A program made the position numbers and the translations under genes. From contig NC_056744.1 of assembly GCF_019279795.1 (NCBI RefSeq), forward strand, positions 1,501,975,667-1,502,039,666: a DNA stretch of 64,000 bases, given 5' to 3'. Positions 22,341-33,300 of this stretch are shown in pieces. The notes under the pieces are model-generated. The model did not search any database, was not told the DNA's origin, and was given only the letters and a program-made list of their open reading frames with translations. The stretch is from Protopterus annectens. Lineage: Eukaryota; Chordata; Ceratodontiformes; Protopteridae. Positions within the stretch are counted from its first letter, which is position 1. Every line of letters begins with the position of its first letter.

Positions 22341-22624
22341 GTTTCCTTAGAGATGTACATACATACAAATATTTCAAGCATGGACATTAATGACCTTTTA
22401 GCTTATCAATATACCAAAACACTTGTTCTCATAATAAGTGTTCAGGCTGTTCTTAAAAATCTCTAAACTAGTGCTTGCTTTAATGTAATTTGGTAATCTG
22501 TTCCATGCATCAGCTACTCTGTCAGAGAACAATTAGTACACTTCTCATTCCTATAGTATCCTCTGCATATCTAGTACTTTTTGTTAACCCCAAACATTCC
22601 CAGAGGTAGTTATCACTAATTATA
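22340..22624 (-). mobile_element. CR1 copy E, C-terminal segment
   Basis: Minus-strand reading gives ADAWNRLPNYIKASTSLEIF and KNSLNTYYENKCF. The WNxLP block and F-K-x-x-L pattern are the CR1 ORF2 C-terminus. The upstream half of the same element continues at 23389-23660 beyond the hairpin cluster. Confidence 0.75.
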
Positions 22625-23388
22625 CCATGACCCCCCATTAATATTCCAAAACGTGCACGCTGATTGGCCAGCGTGCACATTATCATCGACTTATACTAAT
22701 GGAAAAGGTCCGTCGCCTGGACTTTTCCATTAGTATAAGTCTCTTTTAAAACACTGTCTCGCTATGTTAAAAGAGTTTAACATAGCAACACAGGTTTAAA
22801 AAAAGCAACGGAGATCTCCGTTGCTTTTTTTAAAGCTGTCTCGCTATGTTAAACTCATTTAACATAGCGACAGTATAAAAAGCAACGGAGATCTTGCTTT
22901 CTCCGTTGCTTTTTAAACCTGTCTCGCTATGTTAAATGGGTTTAACATAGGGAGACAGCTTTAAAATAAGCAACGGACATCTCCGTTGCTTATTTTAAAG
23001 CTGTCTCGCTATGTTAAACCCATTTAATATAGCGAAACAGTAAAAAGCAACGGAGATCTTGCTTTCTCCGTTGCTTTTGGCCACAGCTCTGATGTACTGC
23101 ATAGGCATGCGTAGTACATCAGAACTGCCGCGGATACCAGACAGCTGCGGAAGGGCAGCAAAGAGGCATTATACAATGCCATTATTTAAGAAAAGTAATT
23201 ATTTCTTTTCTTAAACAATGTCATAGTATAATAGCAATAACCCACTTCTGGGTGTGGGTAATGCGAGATTTACCCACGGTTGCCTTTGTTTGGTCCCTCG
23301 GCCGCCGGGATCAAACCACGCCAACCGTGGGTAAATCCCGCATTACCCACACCCAGGCGTGGGTTATTGATATAATGCCCTATATACT
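22625..23388. mobile_element. Hairpin-cluster (foldback) insertion
   Basis: About 760 bp made almost entirely of consecutive palindromes, inserted in CR1 copy E. In order: GTGCACGCTG hairpin (22653-22678), one with about 23-bp arms (22688-22741), then two palindromes alternating four times. Type 1 is CTGTCTCGCTATGTTAAA and its complement (22754-22793, 22836-22873, 22919-22958, 23001-23040). Type 2 is GCAACGGAGATCTCCGTTGC (22795-22834, 22876-22915, 22960-22999, 23042-23078). Then TCTGATGTAC (23088-23123), GGCATTATACAATGCC (23165-23180), an AAGAAAAG hairpin (23181-23219) and a long GC-rich hairpin (23235-23369). No open frame. Possibly a non-autonomous foldback transposon; the superfamily is not recognised. 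Confidence 0.75.
23235..23369. repeat. Long GC-rich hairpin
   Basis: Arms of about 55 bp beginning CAATAACCCAC and ending GTGGGTTATTG, containing GGGTGTGGGTAATGCG and its near-complement, with a loop rich in CGGCCGCCGGG. Bounded outside by GGCATTATA (23165) and TATAATGCC (23371-23379), so it may be a separate nested MITE of about 215 bp. Confidence 0.8.
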
Positions 23389-23660
23389 TGAATAAGATCT
23401 CCTCTTAGATATCTATAAGAGACACAGCACAAGTACAGATGTCTCAGTCTTTCATAATAACTTAAATTTTAACATCCATGGATGTCTTCGGTATATTTCC
23501 GCTATACTCTTTCCAGTTTACCCATGTTTGTTTTCCTTTAGGGTTTCCATGTTGTTATTCTATACTCAAGTTTGGGTCTTATGTAACTAACAAACAATGA
23601 CTTCATTCCTATTCATTCCCTGGACTTTATAAATCTTTATATACAACTTATAGCTCTATA
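23389..23660 (-). mobile_element. CR1 copy E, RT thumb segment
   Basis: Minus-strand reading gives SLFVSYIRPKLEYR, KLERVQRKYT-like and YYERLRHLYL followed by RGDLIQVY. This is the classic CR1 post-RT block and joins to 22340-22624 when the hairpin insertion is removed. The 5' part of the element is missing beyond about 23660. Confidence 0.75.
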
Positions 23661-25100
23661 ACCATCACTAACCAATTAATATGATTAGAAAAACTCATAG
23701 CTGAATCTACCCATAATCAGCTAGAATCACAATTCACAGACAGATTATATGTTACTTAGCAATGCTGTTTTTTCCTGCTTGTTTTTCCTCCTGCTGTCTT
23801 GACATTAGATAACTCTTAATTTTCAGCTACACATTGTTCCTTCTGCAGTATATGAGTCTCTGTTTAGCATGTTTTGTATGACTCTGTTTTTTCTGCAACT
23901 AAAGTCCAATTATCAGTGCTTGGGGACTTGTTAGAACTTCCATCTAAGGACTGGAAAAGAACAGTGTTAGTCACTAAGGATCTTCAAAAAGTAGTGCTAA
24001 GGACTCTTGCAGGGAACTAAGGCATTGGTGGGATGTAGAATCTTCAAAGTCTATATTCAAACAGTAAGACTGGTTCTTCTTCTGAACTTCACCTTTGTAC
24101 TGTAGATGCACCCATCACATCAAAACAATGGTGGTGGAGGCAACCAAGTATCACTGCAGTGACTGATGAGTAAAGTACCGCAGTTTAATTTTTCATTTAT
24201 TTTGGTAGTGATGGGGAATCATACCTCCACAGAGATGGATTAGCACTCTGATAGCCTGTGTTCCAGTTTTCTTAACCTTGTTTGAACATGAGATATTAAC
24301 ATGTAAAATCACAGTCATATCTGCCCTCTTGTTGTTTTGATTTCTGTTTTAAAATGTTTGCCGAGATACTGAAATCTACATTTCCTTTCTAGAATAATCA
24401 CTATTGCATAGTACCACACATTTCTGCTTTGAAAATATGCAGTCACACTGAAAAACAAAATCTTTATTTTCCTCTGGCTATATTTAAATTTAAATCCTGC
24501 AGCTATTAGATAATTTATTTCCAGTGAAAATGTCCTTTGCTTAGAGTACACATTCAGATTTATGGATCTTTCAGGTTTACTGACTCTCATGTAATTTATT
24601 CATGTTTAAAATAAGAATTCATGGTTTCCTGTTTCTAATATGGCAGATGTAGCAGGAATAACACTAGAGTAACTGCTTTCTCTGAAGGAGTGGTGAGCAC
24701 TGCTGAAGTGTTGCAGCTAAACTCTACCTACTTACTATTATGCATGCATGGAGCATATCAGACAAATACCTCTAAACTACCTAAACTGATCCCACCCTTT
24801 ATATCCCAGCACCAAACAGCACCCTCCATTTTCACTGTGCACCCAAACAAAAATGCCTTTTATAATGAGACAACAGCACAGAACTCTTAGGCAAAAAAGC
24901 AAATTATATCATGTGCTGGTTGACTGGGGTAAGAATTAAAGCATATGTAAAGCAGAAAAGGCCTTCATATCGTAAAAGAAGTATGTCTTGGAAATAAATT
25001 AGAACCGAATAAAACCATTGTTTGGTAATGAAGTGGGCATGTAAGCCATATATTTTATTGTGTTGTACTCGATACTTATCATTATGAATGCCCTATTCTG
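23661..25100. other. AT-rich sequence, nothing recognisable
   Basis: No element or gene identified. A minus frame of 91 residues at 24315-24590 has no motif I know and is probably chance. Confidence 0.5.
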
Positions 25101-25102
25101 TC

Positions 25103-25258
25103 ATGTTTTGTTCCATAAAACATCTTTTCACTATTGTCGAGAAACAATTATTCATAAAAGGCAGAACCTATTCAGAAGAGCCTGATGACTTTGACATCTT
25201 TGAGTGTATTCAAGAGCAGTGTCGCATTTTCTCCTTCCACTTTTCTCTAGACAACTGA
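25103..25258 (+). CDS. Small open frame of unknown nature
   Basis: 51-residue ATG frame in otherwise stop-rich DNA: it includes VEKQLFIKGRTYSEEPDDFD and IFECIQEQCRIFSF. The acidic EEPDDFD stretch and mixed composition look more protein-like than the surrounding AT-rich frames, which is why it is listed. No domain, no Kozak support, no clear splice sites. It could be chance or a relic exon. Confidence 0.15.
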   Translation: MFCSIKHLFTIVEKQLFIKGRTYSEEPDDFDIFECIQEQCRIFSFHFSLDN

Positions 25259-26850
25259 CAAGTAACCCATGAAGGATTAGCCTACATGAGTTCTGCTGAG
25301 AAAATGTCTTTTCTAGAAAGCATAAAATATTGCATAAAAAAATCTCTTGTTCCTCCAGCCATGACAGACTGTAAATGGACAGAATATTATCCCTACATCA
25401 TCCACCGCCTAGCAGCATTAGACTTACTGACGTTTTTTTTAATCATAAATCTTAGAACACACACATGTATACCATCCACTGAACAAATCAAAGCAAATTG
25501 TTCCCAAATACTTACCTTTTTCTGCCATTTTAATTTAATAAAACCAAATATACATAATGTTTTATATTTCACAAATAAGTGAGTGGGGCATGAGTTTTGC
25601 ATTACAGGTCTATTCCATTTCCTTTGTAAAGTTTCATATCAAATTTAAGGGATGTTGTAGTCCATACAGTAGGCAATTAATGAAATTACATTTATTAAAT
25701 CAGTAGTTCAATAATGCAGAATCTTTTTGAGTCCAGAATATTCACAGGAGATGAGAAAGTATGCCTGTAGTTTTTACATGCACCCTGGATAATGTTGAGT
25801 GATTCATTTAACCTCATCGATGCTGAGCTGATCTTAAAAAATATATTCCATTTTGAATGTTGGGGTCAATTACAAATTATATTTGTAAAACAGTAATAAA
25901 TGACATGCACCGATTCAATTTTTCATTTCACCGTTGCAAGTATTGCTCTATCTAATGTTGCAATTTCCTTAAACAATCACAGGTCCCTTTTAAGTTTTGC
26001 CTATCTTTTACAGATTGGTTATGTTCAATAATCAGACCCAATAGTTAGAAACAATAACCCCAAAAATGCAGAAAACTCACCAAACCAAATAAAACAGCAT
26101 GAGTCAGAAGCATCCCGATATCTTATTGTGATTTTTTTATTATAATTCCACCCCAGAAACAGCAGCTCTTCCAGTATTTATCATTATATATACAAGTCCA
26201 TAGCAACCAAATGATCTGTTAAGGAAACAACAATGTGCAGCAACAGAAAAATGAATAAGATGTTCCTGCTTGTGGCTAAGGGTGGATTTATGCAGAAAAA
26301 GGGGTGTGATTAAATGGAAGTGATAAAGAGGGCTTGAATAATTAGTGAGTGGGCATGCACTGGGCAAGAATGGGCATGCACTGGGCAAGAATTAGAAGAA
26401 TGGGCATGTACAACTGCATACAACACAAGGCTTCACTTAAACTGATGGGCAGCTTGGGTATTCCAGGAAACGCGAGAGCAGCTTTTACTTTGCAGTGGCA
26501 AGGTGTACCAGTCAGCACTGGCTGGTAAGATCGGAAACAGAGGTAAAATTATGTTTTTGAGGAATAAATAACACTTTAAGGTGATAGGATTGTTAGGAAG
26601 GGGGGAAATACAGGTTACATAACAGAAAAAGTGTGCATGCTCCAGTAGTTGTCCTTTAATTGGTCTACCATACCGAACATTCAAGACCATAACATAGCAG
26701 CTGTGACCATAACCCAAATACTTCTCCAACCCAGGACAAATTATTTCCTGTGGTAAACTATCGTTTTTAAACAAGAACAAATGCAATGGCTCACCTAAGA
26801 ACTTAAATATCTACTCAAACTACAGAGATAAAGTCTGTCTGTCATTGAAA
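25259..26850. other. AT-rich sequence with one short duplication
   Basis: No gene recognised. A 21-bp tandem duplication of GGGCATGCACTGGGCAAGAA lies at about 26351-26392. Frames at 25286-25582 and 26433-26786 have no family motif. Confidence 0.5.
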
Positions 26851-27895
26851 AACAATCAACCCCTGTCAACCACGCTACCTTCACCAAACTCAGGAACCTT
26901 ACTAAATAATCCATTTCAAAAACAAGTAACCTTCTGTCTTAAAAAAAAAAAAACACTTCTGGTATGAGGTTGAGCTACTCACAGGACATAAATCCTCTCT
27001 AAACCTAATCCAGACTAATCAAAGACCTCAAACCTGCTCTGGCTTTGATAAGGGTTTAGTCATCCCCCAAACTTTCAGCAGTATTTCCACTCCCCTCTTT
27101 TCTCTCCCAGATCCCCCTCCCTTCTCTCATTTTCTACTTTATGAAAATCTTCTTTAAACAAATCAGTAGCCTAGTTAAAGACATGTCCACAGACTGTCCT
27201 CAGTTACAGATTACATCTTCTCTTGGTGTTTCTACCACTGCAAGGAATTTCTAACCCAGCCTCTTCATCACATCTTTAACCTTTGCCTGACACAAATGAT
27301 GATGCCAAACATCCGGAAAGAAACACTCTTTAAATCCCTGGCCAAACAACTTATACCTCTGAAGACCTCAACCATTCTTTCTATTTCTGTCTCACCCACT
27401 TTTAGCAAGGTGCTAGAAAAACAGTCTACACCCTCCTGTCAAGCTGCATTCAACTGAACCATTTATTTACCCTAAAACATCATGGATTCTGGACAGGTCA
27501 TTATACAGTCATGGTACTTCACTGTCTGACTACATTCTGCTCAACGTGGACAACTGTAACCTGACAAGACCAATATTCATTAATCTCTCAAAAGCCTTTG
27601 ACCTCAAATACCAACTCTTCCTTCTCTCTTCAGAACATTTGCATTACTAACACATCTATCACCTGGTTCCAAGACTTTTTACCAAACAAATTTCAGAGTT
27701 AAATTAGTCTCCATTCTTTCAGTGGGAGTACCACAGACTCCATCCTAACTCATTGTCTCTATTTATGTTAACACACACTAATGACCTTCTTACTGTACAA
27801 CTCATCCTCTATGCTGATGACATGGTACCCTTTAGATCCAGCAAGAACCACTCTACCATCGAAAAATAATTACAAAAATTCAACCAAACCTTGGC
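26850..27895 (+). mobile_element. LINE copy F, heavily decayed
   Basis: Plus-strand remnant of the copy A-type family. FTKLRNLTK (linker) is near 26880, LKHHGFWTGHYT near 27470, INLSKAFD near 27585 and an intact LYADDM box at 27807-27824. Stops and gaps lie between blocks, and a poly-A-like run follows at 27908-27922. Only RT-order motifs support the call. Confidence 0.65.
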
Positions 27896-27924
27896 CCCAC
27901 ACAACAGAAAAAAAAAAAAAAAAC

Positions 27925-28255
27925 CACCGGAACAGCACAGTATTACATGTACCATTTCCATGTCTTCTCCCATCCTCCAATTCCATATTTCTCCTAAATA
28001 TCACTCTTGGAACATATGCTATAAAATCCAGGACATATATGCTTGTATTTTAGCATTTTTCCCAGACATAATCATAGCTACAGAAACCTGGCTAAAAAAA
28101 GACATAAATGACAATGTAATTACTCCACTTGGATTCAATATAATTAAGCTTGAATGAACAAATAAATGAAGAAGTGAAATTGCCATCATCTACAAGAATT
28201 CTCTTGCCACCCCTATAGTGCCTTTTTTAGGCAAAGCTGAAAAAAAAACAAAAAA
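27925..28255 (+). mobile_element. LINE copy G, endonuclease N-terminal fragment
   Basis: Contains HSWNICYKIQDIYACILAFF and PDIIIATETWLKKDI, the APE N-terminal block with catalytic Glu. It ends in A-rich sequence near 28240-28260. It could belong with the RT piece at 29096-29690 as one broken element. Confidence 0.6.
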
Positions 28256-28264
28256 AAAACACAG

Positions 28265-28640
28265 TAACTGATACAGGCAAGCAAAAACTAAGGGTAATGC
28301 TAGAGTCTAAACCTCAAAATGCACTCACTCGAGGCACTCCTTAAAATGGAGAATATTGATATCTGTGCAGTGACTGAGACCTGGTTCAAGGCTCCAGAGA
28401 GCACCCCTGCATTACCAGGATATAACTCATACCATACCCTTTGGGCATCAAACCAGGACCAGAACACCAAGGGTGGAGGTGTGTCCATAATCATTGAGGA
28501 CAACTGCACCTCCAGGCTAGTTGCACAACATAATTCATCTGAAATTATCCAAGGGCAACTAACTCAGGGCAAAACTGCAATTCATATTGTAGCTTGCTAC
28601 AGATCCAACCAAATGGCAGAACCTGCAGGTATGGCAGTGC
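28265..28640 (+). mobile_element. CR1-like copy H, endonuclease N-terminal fragment
   Basis: Plus-strand frame with NLKMHSLEALLKMENIDICA, VTETWFKAPESTPALPGY and KGGGVSIIIED. It is close to copy D (MKLHSFQAFL, VTETCFKAAKSTPALPGY, KGGGVSIFIK), so it is the same family. Cut at about 28640 by a PLE fragment. Confidence 0.8.
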
Positions 28641-29095
28641 AGGGCAAAACCATATATCATTCAAAAATTGTAGCCAGCACACCGAGGGTAAGATGAACCA
28701 ACGTAATCTTTAATTTAAGTAAAAGCAAGACAAACCGATTTTGGCTGCTAAACCAAAGCCTTCTTCAGTGTCAATAAAATAATCACCAATTCCACAATAA
28801 ATACTAATCACAATTAATAACAAAGCATCCCATAAGTTGATCATAATAATCCACTAAGTCCAAGTGGGAATAATCCCCCCAGTCGAACTATACACTTCTT
28901 CTGTTTATTATCCAATATAGTATGCCAACCAATAGGGTTATTCCTCTTGCCTAAAATAATATCTATAATAGTAAATCTGTTAGCAGCAGATGAATGTATT
29001 ACACAATGTTTATACAGGACATTTGTAATCATTTTATTTATCTTGCCACGTGTTCCTGCGGGGCCTTTTATGTGGGTCAAACCTCCAAGTCATTT
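28640..29095. mobile_element. PLE fragment 2, inverted C-terminus and GIY-YIG pieces
   Basis: The minus frame at 28841-29000 reads KKCIVRLGGLFPLGL, the C-terminal tail of PLE proteins. The plus frame at 29020-29095 reads FIYLATCSCGAFYVGQTSK, the GIY-YIG core of a second PLE lineage. The two lie head to head. At 28680-28790 is a PLE-type terminal motif, the reverse complement of CACTGAAGAAGGCTTTGG. So this locus also combines opposite-strand parts, as at 2649-5141, but the coding pieces differ from that element. Confidence 0.7.
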
Positions 29096-29690
29096 AAATC
29101 TTCCCTTAAATGGTTCCTTAGTTGTCTGTTTGGAAGGCAAGAAACAGTCAAATGGCAAAACGACCTCTCTTCCTCTCTTTCAGTTACCATAGGTGTCTAT
29201 CGGGCTCTATACTAGGACATCTTCCCTTCATATTTTTATAAACACTCTTCACACTGCCATAGAGCAAGCAAATATAGTAAGATATGCAGATGATTCGACT
29301 TTAATATGTATACCCTCCACAATATCCAAACTCCAAGAAATAACTTAAATCTTTTTCTCTTCAATTGAAACCTGGCTGAAAAATTCAAACTTACTCCTTA
29401 ATCCAAATAAAACAGAACTGGTGGTCTTCACCTCAAAACATTATCTCAATCAAAAGCAATATTTCTTAGTTACATCTGGAAATAATACTAATATTGAGGT
29501 AGCAGCGCAAACTAAACGGTTGGGCAATGTAGTAGACAATCTCAACATATTATTCAAACAATTAAAAAGACCCACCAGAAACTTGACTCTCTTTTACAGG
29601 GCAAAACAGTACCTTAAAGACTCAGCAAGAAAAACTCTAGCCTCAACCAGTTATTGTTCCCTAAACTATATCTAACATCTGTTGAATGAA
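29096..29690 (+). mobile_element. LINE copy I, RT fragment with intact YADD
   Basis: WFLSCLFGRQETVKWQNDL, then a damaged GVPQGS region (TIGVYRAL). Next come RYADDSTLICIPSTISKLQ (YADD at 29283-29294) and WLKNSNLLLNPNKTELVVF. Same family as copies A-C. Broken by frameshifts; the end is at about 29690. Confidence 0.8.
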
Positions 29691-29712
29691 TTTTGTTACC
29701 ATTTAGGAACGG

Positions 29713-29818
29713 ATACAAAAGATTAAACTACTGATACCAAAAGATTAAACTACTGATACCAAAAGATTAAACTACTGATACCAAAAGATTAAACTACTGA
29801 TACCAAACGATTAAACTA
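29713..29818. repeat. 22-bp tandem repeat, about five copies
   Basis: Unit AAAAGATTAAACTACTGATACC repeated nearly perfectly at the 3' edge of LINE copy I. It may be an expanded LINE 3' tail or a local minisatellite. Confidence 0.9.
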
Positions 29819-29939
29819 TCTTTAAAAATCTAACATTTTACCCAAACTGTGTGTTAAAATTTGTTTGTCATATTCTGTTTGGAACTACTTTTCTATTTTA
29901 ATTTAAAACATCTGAATCAAAGTCTTTTTACTTTCAGCA

Positions 29940-30130
29940 TTATTTATTTATTCATTTGTTTATTCATTTATTTATGTTTTCCTGGGTAGAGCAGTTATCT
30001 CCATGGTCCTTTTTCACGTTCAGTCTGGGGCAGTATCTAGTTAAGTGACTTGTTCAAAGTCACACATTTAGGCAATGGAGTTTGGATTCATATCACATAC
30101 ATAGTCTCACTCACTATGTTTGCAATATTA
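29940..30130 (+). mobile_element. MIR-like SINE or LINE 3' end
   Basis: ATTT-rich start followed by AAGTGACTTGTTCAAAGTCA CACATTTAGGCAATGG, resembling the conserved MIR/L2-type 3' segment (GTCACAC context). Old and diverged; the family is uncertain. Confidence 0.45.
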
Positions 30131-31020
30131 CACTTTCCCAGTTTGCACATATTTTTAAGAAATTTCACATTACTTCATGTTCATGCCTTCATCAGTCTTG
30201 TCATGATTTTCTGCAGATTCAGTTTTCATATTTCTTAATTTAGACTTCCAATGGGAACTCGTATAACTCAATTTTAGTCTGTTGCAGACATCTTGACATT
30301 ACTTTATCCATTTCCAGTAGCATCTATGTTCATTTGATGACATCATTATAAACAACAGCCTTAAAGTACTGGTAAACATAATTTTCTCATTGAAATATAT
30401 TTACATTTGCCTCAAAATTATAAAATATGTTTTCCAATATTGCAAGCATCTCGCTGCCTCAACTGACCTTCAGATTGTTTTTACATTTCCTGATATGTGC
30501 AGCATTTATTCTTATTAAACATTGTGCAATATTTGATGGATCTCTTTTCTAATAGCTCATAATAAACTAAATTTTCCTTAATTGTTTGATTACATTAACT
30601 TCTAATCCAGTGTGCTTATAACTTGTGGGATTAATTGACAGCATCCATACTGAAGTGTTATTTGTCACATTGTTTAGGATAGCAGTTTTGTTTCTTAAAA
30701 ATGAAACTACAGCCTAGTTTATTAAATGGGGCCTGAACATATTAAGACACTTATTAGTCAGTTGTTGACTGCAAACAAGTACAACTGTTTTTAGTTACGA
30801 CAAATTATGACACTTTAGGTGTCAGTATCTTTATCTACTCAAACTAGATCCAACGTCCCTCTATGCAATATCATAAGACTCCTAGGCTAATAGGCTAGAG
30901 ATGGACAGAACATCTACATGTCCTCCAAAATGTTCTATTTATTTTGCAAAAAGCTGAAAATTCTTGTGTGTCTGCTTATGTCACCATTAGACTTGCAAAT
31001 GTAAAGTAGATTTTACAGGA
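30131..31020. other. AT-rich sequence, nothing recognisable
   Basis: No supported gene or element. Confidence 0.5.
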
Positions 31021-32935
31021 TATTGTCCATTGAGGAACTGTACATGAGGCAGTGATCGAGGCTCTGTACATGAGGCAGAGCTCACATCTCAGTAGCCTGT
31101 AGGATACCAAGAAGAGAGACAAGGCTTTGAGAAAGTCTACATAGTTTGTATAATTCAGGCCCTTGATTTTCTTAATGGGACGGCTGTGTGGTCATCCAAG
31201 TTGCATCAGATGTTTGGACAGGTATACACCAAATGGGGCATTTACTTAATAATGATGACATGGACACCATACCCCTTAGTATTAAGCTGTGCAATGAAAA
31301 AGGAATTTTTTACAAATAGTAGAAATGTAGCGACTGAAGGACAGTTCATTGTTTATATACAAGTTCTCAGGTCCATAGCTACTGAATAAATTCTCAGGGA
31401 TGTGATGTCAATATGATGGTTATAAGGGACATCGTACTTGCTGAAGGATGCTTTTATACATTTCTTAGCATTTAGTTTTAGTCCGCAGTTTTGACACCAG
31501 ATATTTGTTTAGGAGAGACCTTTTTGGATGATCTTGATGTCCTCTAGGGAGTTTATTATGGCACCAAGATTACAGTCAAATGCAAACTTGGTCAGATGTT
31601 GACCCTTAACATCAGCATTGACCTCCAAGAAATAAATGCCACAGCGTAGTGACCCAGAGACTGAACCCTTGTATAAAACACTAGTGGCAGGTATTTTAGA
31701 GGAGGTACAGCTGTCCACCTTAATTTCCTGGGTTCTAGTCACAAGCCAGTTTGCTATCTAATGAGCAATACAAGGATTAACATTTAGCTGGGATAGTTTA
31801 TTGATAATTCCAAAGTGTGGCATGGTGCTGAATGCCATTATGAGATCCAGATATATGTTTTGTATTGATCTGCCCTCATCCATTTTTTTCAATAACTTTC
31901 TTAAAGTTAACCAAGTTAAGTAGGCATGATCTCCCTTGACAAATCCAAATTGACTTGGGCCAAGAGTTGTAGGTTACTTGGAGGCGGATATTGAATAACC
32001 ACTGTTGGGGGTCTGAAAGGATCTGTTTCTATGGCTCCATCAAAGCACTATTCTTGGCTTTAACAGAGTCTTGAGGACTTACTCATGGGAGGTTTGAGGG
32101 AAGTAAAGATGTGTAACCTGCAGAAGTGGGGTGAGATTATAGCAAGTAGATTGGCTATACTTTCAGGGTAGAAGTATGGGATATTAATGACCATTAGCTT
32201 TATGCAGTGCTGGTCACTGCTTCTGATGTTTATAACATAGTCAAGAAAGGTTTTGTGTTTATCCTTTGCCTTGATTGATATTTATATCAACTTTGGTTGA
32301 TTTGATTATGGCCCAGAGTTCTTTATTTAGGTTTAGCAAGAGATTTTTTTTTCTGTGACTTGAGAATTAAATTTATTTTTATATGCAATAGGATTTTTCC
32401 TTTATTATAGAGCCCGCTTATACTCAGTTTCCACCATAGGGTTTATTTTTAAATTTGGCATTGTATCTACTCTGGTGGAGAATAGAGAAATTTATGCAGC
32501 TATTAACATGTACATAGAATTTGGTGGAAAAGGACTTCACCAAAGCAGAAGGGTCACTGACGGTGATGCTGAATTTAGACAGGTCATTAGTCAATTTTAA
32601 TAGATTAGCCTTGGCATAATCTCTGAAAACTGCATAACTGAAGGATGCTTTCAGCTTGTGTTTCATGGTGAATATGACTGATTTGTGGTTCAATCTGACC
32701 AGGGAACAAATTACATTTGGTAGGGGTCAGATCAGTTCCACAGTGAGGACAAAGTTGAAGATTTTTATCATCCCTGGTTGGAGTATGGACTAACTTATCC
32801 AGAGAGTTTGTATTGATGAAATCCAGAAATCTCTGGGATACATTTGAGAATGCATACAACTCCCAGTTTATGGAGGGGCAGTTGGAAATAAGGCCAAGTG
32901 GCCAGAAGTGTAAAGATGAAACAGCCACTCAACCT
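31020..32935 (-). mobile_element. CR1-like copy J, endonuclease to RT thumb
   Basis: Minus-strand element of the copy D family. QRFLDFINTNSLDKLVHTPT near 32840 matches QRFLDFINGNALDQLVSTPR of copy D. The stretch 31509-31742 (LTKFAFDCNLGAIINSLED) corresponds to LTKFADDCKVGTVIN, so the second catalytic Asp pair has become A-F-D. Sequence down to about 31030 matches the copy D thumb region at 14960-15330. Frames are broken throughout. Confidence 0.8.
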
Positions 32936-33242
32936 GTAGGAGCAAGATGAATCAAACCCTCAGCCAGGAGACACAAGTTGGTGCAGTCACTGACTTGCTA
33001 TCCTGTCCTTTGGAAAAGATGCAAGACATATTTCTGGGCTTCACAAGAACACCTCTACTAAAAAAATAAGGAAGCATAGCCACACAGCTACTAAGAAAAC
33101 AAGGAAGCATAACTGCTGTGCTGAGCAAGTTAAACATAATGGTAAACTGCACTTCCTCATTGTTTAAGGGACCATGTCATTTCACTGAAGCCAGTTACAC
33201 TGAAACTACAAATGAAAAGATAACACTAAAAGTCAGTTTCTT

Positions 33243-33300
<58 letters not shown>

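Noticed and set aside
22754..23078. Bacterial-type terminators from the hairpins with T runs
   Set aside because: All other content is vertebrate transposons; the T runs are inside the palindromes.
29713..29818. CRISPR-like array
   Set aside because: Units are contiguous with no spacers, and the genome is eukaryotic.
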